Source: Croceicoccus gelatinilyticus
Lineage (GTDB): Bacteria > Pseudomonadota > Alphaproteobacteria > Sphingomonadales > Sphingomonadaceae
Assembly: GCF_018398395.1 (NCBI RefSeq)
Contig: NZ_JAHCBF010000003.1
Span: 186,001-250,000 of the forward strand
Direction: 5' to 3'
DNA: 64,000 bases
Shown here one piece after another: positions 59,026-64,000 of this stretch (within the stretch, counting starts at the first letter, position 1; each line of letters starts with the position of its first letter). A program made the translations under genes and the position numbers. The notes beneath the pieces are model-generated. The model worked only from the letters and a program-made list of their open reading frames with translations. It searched no databases and had not been told where the DNA came from.

Positions 59026-59688
59026 ATGGCCAGTGCTGCCGCTCCGACCGCCCAGACCGGTGATTTTGCCCGCGCCCGCCGCGCGATGATCGACAGCCAG
59101 CTGCGGACCAGCGGCATCAACGAGCCTTACCTGCTCGATGCCATTGCCCGCGTGCCGCGCGAAGATTTTGTGCCCGCATCGGCTCGCGCCGTTGCCTACA
59201 ACGATCGCCAGATCCCGCTTGGTGGGGGCCGCGTGATGACGGCACCGCTCAGCCAGGCACGCCTCCTGCTCGAAGCAAAGCCTGCGCAAACCGACAAGGT
59301 CCTGCTGATCGGCGGCGGCTCGGGCTATCTCGCTGCCATTCTTGCCCCGCTCGTCGCATCGCTCGACGTGGTGGAAAGCGACGATGCGCTTGCCGCGATG
59401 GCATCGGTGAAGGCCGGTGACTGGCATAGCGGCGATCTTGCCGCTGGCTGGAAGAAAGGCGCGCCTTTCGACCTGATCATCATTGATGGCGCCGCAGAAC
59501 AGATTCCCGCCGCTATCGCCAAGCAGATGGCCGAAGACGGCCGCATGGTCACCGGCACCGTCACGCGCGGCGTGACTCGCATTGCCGTGGGCCGCCGCGT
59601 CGACAAGTCGGTCGTGCTGGACGACGTTGCCGATATCTCGATGCCCGTTCTTGCCGACTTCGCCGCACCGAAGGGCTGGAGCTTCTGA
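59026..59688 (+). CDS. pcm: Protein-L-isoaspartate O-methyltransferase
   Basis: 220 aa. Repair methyltransferase acting on isoaspartyl residues with SAM. N-terminal ARRAMIDSQLRTSGI and VPREDFVP are family signatures; the SAM loop reads LLIGGGSGYLAAILA, with Gly for the more usual Thr. ATG 59026 is preferred to GTG 59014 because AAGAGAG is 12 bases before it and touching the GTG. Start of the conserved pcm-tolC-popZ order. The last base of the stop is shared with tolC. Confidence 0.9.
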   Translation: MASAAAPTAQTGDFARARRAMIDSQLRTSGINEPYLLDAIARVPREDFVPASARAVAYNDRQIPLGGGRVMTAPLSQARLLLEAKPAQTDKVLLIGGGSGYLAAILAPLVASLDVVESDDALAAMASVKAGDWHSGDLAAGWKKGAPFDLIIIDGAAEQIPAAIAKQMAEDGRMVTGTVTRGVTRIAVGRRVDKSVVLDDVADISMPVLADFAAPKGWSF

Positions 59689-61127
59689 TGAAGGCTCGCA
59701 CTGGCGCCGCGCTTCTTGCCGGCGCCGCCCTTCTTGCTCCCGCATCGGCGTGGGCCGATACGCTCGAAGAAGCGCTCGCGCTTGCCTATCAGACCAATCC
59801 GACGATTCAGGCCGCCCGCGCCGACTTGCGCGCGACGGACGAAAACGTACCGATCGAAAAGTCCGACGGCCTTCCCAGCATCGGCGGCAATGCGCAGTAC
59901 ACCGAAGTCCTGAAGCAGAGCGACAACAGCTTCAATTCACCCAGCCGCTATCTCAATGCCGGGGTAGAGCTATCGGTCCCGGTCTATTCGGGCGGCGGCG
60001 TCAAGAATTCGATCCGCGCGGCGAAACAGCGTGTTCAGGCAGGGCGTGCCGACCTGAAGGCAACCGAATCCGGCGTCTTCAGCCAGGTCGTGGCCGCCTA
60101 CATGGACGTTATCCGCGATTCCGCAGTGGTGCAGCTCAACAAGCAGAACGTCGATACGCTGGACGTGAACCTGCAGGCGACGCGCGACAGGTTCGAGATC
60201 GGCGACCTCACCCGTACCGACGTTGCCCAGTCCGATTCGCGCCTTGCCTTGGCGCAAAGCGATTACCTGACCGCGCAGTCGAACCTCATCGGCAGCCGCG
60301 AACGCTATATCCAGCTTGTCGGCAAGGCGCCGGTAAATCTGCAAGCACCGCCGCCCCTGCCGGGTCTTCCGTCCAGCCCGGAAGAGGCCGTGGCGGTGGC
60401 GCTGGCCAACAATCCCGACCTCATTGCAGCACGCGAACGCAGCGAAGCGGCGCGCTATGACATCGAAGTCGCCGGTTCCACGCGCCTGCCGCGGGTCGAG
60501 CTTTTCACCAGCGGCGGATATACCGACTATTTCGGCACGCTTGGCGGCAATGCGCGCGACGTAGAACAGACCGAAACGACGGCGCAGGCAGGGGCCCGCC
60601 TTACCGTTCCGATCTTCCAGGGTGGCTTCCCCGCCGCGCTCGAACGGCAAGCCCAGGCCCGCGCCCAGTCGACCATGGAAACCGAGATCGCGATCGAACG
60701 CGACGTGATCGCACAGACCCGCGCCTCCTACACGGCGTGGCTGGCCGCGAACGAAGTGATCGAGGCGACGACGACCGCCGTTTCCGCCGCTTCGCTCAGC
60801 CTCGAAGGCGTGCGGGCGGAAAACACGGTCGGCAATCGCACGATTCTCGACATCCTCGATGCCGAACGCGAATTGCTGTCGGCGCAGGTCCAGCTCGTGA
60901 CTGCGCAGCGTAATGCCTATGTCGCCGGGTTCAGCCTTCTGGCCGCGATGGGCATGGCAGAGGCGGAGGACCTCAATCTCGACGTTGGCCCGCTCTACGA
61001 TCCGCTCGTCAACTATGACAGCGTAAAGGGCGCGATCTTCGACTGGCGCTTTGAGCCGGACCCCGAACCGGTCTCTACCCGCACCGTTGACACACCGGCG
61101 CAAGACGCAGACATTCCGAACCTGTAA
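59688..61127 (+). CDS. tolC: TolC-family outer-membrane efflux protein
   Basis: 479 aa. Signal peptide MKARTGAALLAGAALLAPASAWA, then the duplicated TolC helical repeat: DTLEEALALAYQTNPTIQAARADL and EEAVAVALANNPDLIAARERSEAARYD. Beta-barrel strands (PVYSGG, PIFQGG) and a C-terminal Pro-rich tail (PDPEPVSTRTVDTPAQD). Works with an inner-membrane pump and adaptor for drug efflux or type I secretion; partners are not in the window. Overlaps pcm by 1 base (TGATG). Confidence 0.94.
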   Translation: MKARTGAALLAGAALLAPASAWADTLEEALALAYQTNPTIQAARADLRATDENVPIEKSDGLPSIGGNAQYTEVLKQSDNSFNSPSRYLNAGVELSVPVYSGGGVKNSIRAAKQRVQAGRADLKATESGVFSQVVAAYMDVIRDSAVVQLNKQNVDTLDVNLQATRDRFEIGDLTRTDVAQSDSRLALAQSDYLTAQSNLIGSRERYIQLVGKAPVNLQAPPPLPGLPSSPEEAVAVALANNPDLIAARERSEAARYDIEVAGSTRLPRVELFTSGGYTDYFGTLGGNARDVEQTETTAQAGARLTVPIFQGGFPAALERQAQARAQSTMETEIAIERDVIAQTRASYTAWLAANEVIEATTTAVSAASLSLEGVRAENTVGNRTILDILDAERELLSAQVQLVTAQRNAYVAGFSLLAAMGMAEAEDLNLDVGPLYDPLVNYDSVKGAIFDWRFEPDPEPVSTRTVDTPAQDADIPNL

Positions 61128-61166
61128 GGGTCGGGTCGTAGTTTGGCTCTTGGACAGGAGCGACGT

Positions 61167-61919
61167 GTGAACAAGGATGGGGAACCGTCGGTCGAAGATA
61201 TCCTTCGGTCGATCAAGCAGGTAATTTCCCGCGAGGATGAAGGCGCGCAGCAGGGCGGTGAGCCCGTAGCTGCGCCCAGTTTCGGTAACGGCCCGTTCGC
61301 CCGCCGCGACAGCTTTACCCGCCCGACATCCATGCCCACTCCGGCCAATGCGTCCGAGGAGGCAGATGCCGAGGACGTCTACGATCTCGGTGCACTGCCC
61401 GACGGCGAAGCACCCTCGGAACCGGAGGCCGTGGCGCCCGAGGAAACCGTCGCCCTTCCCGCCGGCTTTCAGGTCCATCGTTATGAGACGCCTGCCCCTT
61501 CCGCCAGCGAAGAGGATGAGGAAGAGCCGCTGACGCTGTCCTCCCCGTTCGTGTCGGACGAGGAAGAAGATGAGCCTGAAGTCGAAATCGAATTCGAAGC
61601 GGAGTTCGAGGAAGAGGAAACAGCCGTCGCTGCAGAGCCTGAGCATGTTGTAGATCCGGAACCGACACCCGAACCGCAACCCAGCGGCAACGAGGGCCTC
61701 CTTGCAGGAGCCGCCGCAGCAGCAGTCCGCGCCCAGCTTTCCGCGCTCGACAATCTCTCGGCCTCGGCGCCGAAAGCTGCGCCTGCTGCCAACCCGCTTG
61801 AGGACATGGTCCGCGAAATGCTTCGCCCGATGCTGAAGGACTGGCTCGACGCCAACCTGCAGGGCATCATCGAACGCATGGTTCAGGACGAGATCGCCCG
61901 CATCACCGGACGCCGCTGA
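61167..61919 (+). CDS. popZ: PopZ-like polar organising protein (DUF2497)
   Basis: 250 aa. The start is GTG 61167, with AGGAG 6 bases upstream; this gives [20 protein letters not shown], the family N terminus that binds partner proteins. A long, very acidic, Pro-rich disordered middle (about 35-185, with EEDEEEPL and [10 protein letters not shown]) leads to the C-terminal oligomerisation helices ([19 protein letters not shown] and [14 protein letters not shown]). PopZ forms condensates at the cell pole that tether the chromosome origin. In many alphaproteobacteria valS follows this gene; here it does not. Confidence 0.88.
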   Translation: MNKDGEPSVEDILRSIKQVISREDEGAQQGGEPVAAPSFGNGPFARRDSFTRPTSMPTPANASEEADAEDVYDLGALPDGEAPSEPEAVAPEETVALPAGFQVHRYETPAPSASEEDEEEPLTLSSPFVSDEEEDEPEVEIEFEAEFEEEETAVAAEPEHVVDPEPTPEPQPSGNEGLLAGAAAAAVRAQLSALDNLSASAPKAAPAANPLEDMVREMLRPMLKDWLDANLQGIIERMVQDEIARITGRR

Positions 61920-61923
61920 TCCC

Positions 61924-62319
61924 ATGGCCAGAATCGCCGGTCCTGACCTCCTCGCACGCGCGCGCGCCGAACTGGGCGTCATGGGCGGCGGAGAGGCTTT
62001 TTCCCGCCACATCTTCCTCTGCGCCGATCAGACGAAGCCCAAGTGCTGCCCGAAGAAGGCAGGGCTGGAATCGTGGGACTACCTGAAAACCCGCCTCGCC
62101 GAACTCGGCCTCGACCGTGCGGGCGGGGTCATGCGCACCAAGGCCAACTGCCTGCGCCTATGTGTCGCGGGGCCGCTGGCGGTCGTTTATCCCGAAGGCG
62201 TCTGGTACCACTCGTGCAGCCCCGACGTGCTGGAAGAGATTATCCAGAAGCACCTCGTCGGGGGAGAGCCGGTGGAAGAATACCGGCTGACCGTGCCGGA
62301 AGAGGCAGACCAGACCTAG
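61924..62319 (+). CDS. Thioredoxin-like [2Fe-2S] ferredoxin
   Basis: 131 aa. Thioredoxin-fold ferredoxin of the NuoE C-terminal/Shethna type: Cys ligand candidates in [18 protein letters not shown] and [18 protein letters not shown], then [17 protein letters not shown]. Such proteins carry electrons or bind 2Fe-2S clusters in maintenance roles. Starts 4 bases after popZ. Stop interlocks with the convergent membrane protein (CTAG 62316-62319). Confidence 0.87.
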   Translation: MARIAGPDLLARARAELGVMGGGEAFSRHIFLCADQTKPKCCPKKAGLESWDYLKTRLAELGLDRAGGVMRTKANCLRLCVAGPLAVVYPEGVWYHSCSPDVLEEIIQKHLVGGEPVEEYRLTVPEEADQT

Positions 62320-62627
62320 TCGATCTCGTCCCAGGCGTCTTTGGCCTGATCGCCCAGCCTGTCATCGATCGCTTCGTCGTGGCCGGTCCCGCTCGACAGG
62401 AAGACAAGTCCCATGAGTGCCGCCATCAGCATCATCGCCGCCGTCACGCCAAGCGCGGTCGCGATATAGAGGTGGATCGAGACCATCCCGTTGCGCCAAT
62501 AGAGAAAGCCCAGCGACAGCACGACGGCAACGCTGGTAATGCCGAACATCAGCTTCATCAGCCAGCGATAGCGCGCCCATGCGTAGGCAGCGTTTTCCGG
62601 GTCGTCGAGGGGTGATCTGGGGGCCAT
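62316..62627 (-). CDS. Small two-helix membrane protein (103 aa)
   Basis: Starts [20 protein letters not shown] with two helices (about 22-42 and 50-79) and a charged, acidic cytoplasmic or periplasmic tail ([20 protein letters not shown]). Family not named here but of a type common in sphingomonads. Function unknown. Divergent from the CBS-domain gene. Confidence 0.78.
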   Translation of the reverse strand: MAPRSPLDDPENAAYAWARYRWLMKLMFGITSVAVVLSLGFLYWRNGMVSIHLYIATALGVTAAMMLMAALMGLVFLSSGTGHDEAIDDRLGDQAKDAWDEID

Positions 62628-62741
62628 GACGGGCCTCACATGGACCTGATGCGGCCCGCTGGCAAGTCGGCGACTCTTGTGGCACCATGCGTGGCGCAGT
62701 GCCGCTGCGACGGGCGGTGGCCAGCGCAGGAGAGACGCACC

Positions 62742-63173
62742 ATGAGCATTGCGAGGATCATCGCCGGACGAGACTTCGAGATTGTCACCTGCAAGGCCGC
62801 GACCAAAGTCAGCGAGGCGGTCGAACTGCTCACCGAACGCCGGATCGGCGCCATGCCCGTGACCGACGACGAAGGCCGCGTGATCGGCGTCTTTTCCGAA
62901 CGCGATGTGATCCGCTGCCTGAAAGCGCATGGCGGAGAGGCGCTGAACCTCGACATGGAAAAGGTGATGACCTCGCCTGCCGTGACGGTCAGCCCGGACA
63001 CTTCGGAAAACCAGGCCCTGGCGCTCATGACCCGCCGCCGTATTCGCCACTTGCCGGTCGTCGAAGACGGCAAGATGGTCGATTTCGTCTCCATCGGCGA
63101 CCTCGTCAAATCGCGCATCGATTCCATCGAATCCGAAGCGCAGGCGATGCGGGAATACATCCACAGCGTCTGA
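62742..63173 (+). CDS. CBS-domain-pair protein
   Basis: 143 aa made only of two CBS domains (about 8-62 and 70-130): [33 protein letters not shown] and [29 protein letters not shown]. Stand-alone CBS pairs bind adenine nucleotides, SAM or NAD and regulate other proteins. AGGAGAGA precedes the ATG. Target unknown. Confidence 0.92.
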   Translation: MSIARIIAGRDFEIVTCKAATKVSEAVELLTERRIGAMPVTDDEGRVIGVFSERDVIRCLKAHGGEALNLDMEKVMTSPAVTVSPDTSENQALALMTRRRIRHLPVVEDGKMVDFVSIGDLVKSRIDSIESEAQAMREYIHSV

Positions 63174-63228
63174 CGGCCATGCCTGCGCCGCCTTGCCCCA
63201 AGGCGCGGCACATCCTATCTCGACAGGC

Positions 63229-63558
63229 ATGGAACAGCCCATCGACCTGAGCCCGTCCGCCGCCAAGCGCGTGGCGACGATTGCCGCCAAGCAAGGACGT
63301 GACGCCGCGCTGCGTCTGGCCGTCGAAGGTGGTGGCTGTTCCGGGTTCCAGTACCGTTTCGACCTTGCCGGTGAGATCGAGGGCGATGACATCGTCGTCG
63401 AACGCGACGGGGTGAAGCTCGTCGTCGATTCGGTCAGTCTCGATCTGGTGCGCGGCAGCATCGTGGATTTCGTGGAATCGCTGGGCGGTGCCTCGTTCCA
63501 GGTGTCGAACCCCAACGCGGCCGCGGGCTGCGGCTGCGGTTCCAGCTTCTCGATCTGA
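63229..63558 (+). CDS. erpA: A-type iron-sulfur carrier (ErpA/IscA)
   Basis: 109 aa. HesB/IscA fold with three cluster-binding Cys: GGGCSGFQY and the C-terminal [11 protein letters not shown]. Delivers Fe-S clusters to target enzymes (aconitase, fumarase, IspG and RNA-binding Fe-S proteins are typical clients). ErpA versus IscA cannot be settled by eye; the name is provisional. Confidence 0.9.
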   Translation: MEQPIDLSPSAAKRVATIAAKQGRDAALRLAVEGGGCSGFQYRFDLAGEIEGDDIVVERDGVKLVVDSVSLDLVRGSIVDFVESLGGASFQVSNPNAAAGCGCGSSFSI

Positions 63559-63581
63559 TTTTCGGTTCGAGGGGGACGGCA

Positions 63582-64000
63582 ATGCGCATCGCGAGCTTCA
63601 ACATCAACGGCGTGAAGGCACGCCTGCCGCGCCTGCTTGAATGGCTGAATGAAACGAAGCCCGACGTCGCCTGCCTGCAGGAAATCAAGTCGAGCGACGA
63701 GACTTTCCCGGGCGATGCCTTCCACGAAGTCGGCTATCGCGCGATCTGGCACGGACAGAAGGGCTTCAACGGTGTAGCCATCCTGCGCCGTGGGGAAGAG
63801 CCTGCGCACGAAGTTCTGCGCGGCCTTCCCGGTGACGATGAGGACACGCACTCCCGCTATATCGAGGCGGACGTGAACGGCGTGCGCGTGGTGTGCATCT
63901 ACCTGCCCAACGGCAATCCGGTGCCGGGGCCCAAGTTCGACTACAAATTGAACTGGATGAAGCGTCTGCGCACGCGCATGTCGCAGCTTCTGGCGGAAGA
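63582..64000 (+). CDS. xthA: Exodeoxyribonuclease III (3' truncated)
   Basis: First 139 residues of an ExoIII-type AP endonuclease; the gene runs off the window. The start is MRIASFNINGVKARLPRLLE with active-site Asn, then CLQEIKSSDETFP with the metal-binding Glu and GFNGVAIL. The 3'-5' exonuclease/AP endonuclease activity acts in base-excision repair. GGGGGA lies before the ATG. Confidence 0.95.
   Translation, partial: MRIASFNINGVKARLPRLLEWLNETKPDVACLQEIKSSDETFPGDAFHEVGYRAIWHGQKGFNGVAILRRGEEPAHEVLRGLPGDDEDTHSRYIEADVNGVRVVCIYLPNGNPVPGPKFDYKLNWMKRLRTRMSQLLAE

Overview
The window looks like core chromosome of an alphaproteobacterium of the order Sphingomonadales, most likely in or near Erythrobacteraceae/Novosphingobium. 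The evidence is high GC with strong third-position GC, tightly packed genes, UrcA-family and EF-hand exported proteins, DUF2939 and HWE/HisKA_2 kinases, a pcm-tolC-popZ (DUF2497) block, class I fumarase, a stand-alone prephenate dehydratase next to a membrane-anchored cytochrome c, and a metH split into two genes. Genus cannot be fixed from sequence alone. No rRNA, tRNA, CRISPR array, transposase, integrase or prophage gene was seen.

Layout. 1-4.3 kb: end of a HisKA_2 histidine kinase overlapping a CheY-like regulator, alanine dehydrogenase, and a membrane diguanylate cyclase. 4.3-9.3 kb: a minus-strand operon (oligopeptidase B, DUF2939 protein, thioesterase) divergent from Xaa-Pro aminopeptidase. 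9.5-12.3 kb: a periplasmic EF-hand protein and an OmpR/EnvZ-type pair, followed by a 226-bp imperfect palindrome. 12.5-18.3 kb: a HerA-like ATPase divergent from pabBC, an aminotransferase, an RluA-type pseudouridine synthase and arfB. 18.3-24.5 kb: two tiny lipoproteins and, divergently, an ArsR-methyltransferase regulator (SahR-like) with a 22-bp operator, metF and the two-part metH. 24.5-30.3 kb: yebC, ruvC, ruvA and ruvB with a lipoprotein, a deaminase, a small two-Cys protein, a DsrE protein and a PAP2 enzyme between them. 30.5-33.2 kb: UrcA protein, second HerA-like ATPase, and an NsrR-like Rrf2 regulator divergent from a Vitreoscilla-type haemoglobin across a perfect 16-bp palindrome. 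33.3-36 kb: aconitase.

36-46.5 kb: MarR regulator with flavin reductase, an L,D-transpeptidase, two GNATs, a GAF-HWE kinase, a second YkuD-type protein, a retropepsin-like protease, ispG, a CorA/ZntB transporter and a lipoprotein isoaspartyl peptidase. 46.5-50.3 kb: hybrid kinase, Hpt protein and LuxR-type regulator, which together look like a complete phosphorelay. 50.4-58.8 kb: pheA, cytochrome c, a lipid-kinase/phosphoesterase operon, a second UrcA protein, a LytS/LytTR pair and fumarase. 59-64 kb: pcm, tolC, popZ, a 2Fe-2S ferredoxin, a CBS protein, an ErpA-type carrier and the start of exonuclease III.

The themes are signal transduction (six histidine kinases, four response regulators, one Hpt protein and one GGDEF protein), methionine/one-carbon metabolism under a self-regulated operon, DNA repair, and envelope maintenance. 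Six of the 13 convergent junctions interlock on a single four-base YTAR word, so each strand's stop codon is read from the same bases. Nothing here is clearly a new defence or mobile system. The best leads are the palindromic element, the SahR-like methionine operon, the two-Cys/DsrE pair inside the ruv cluster, and the NO-response module.
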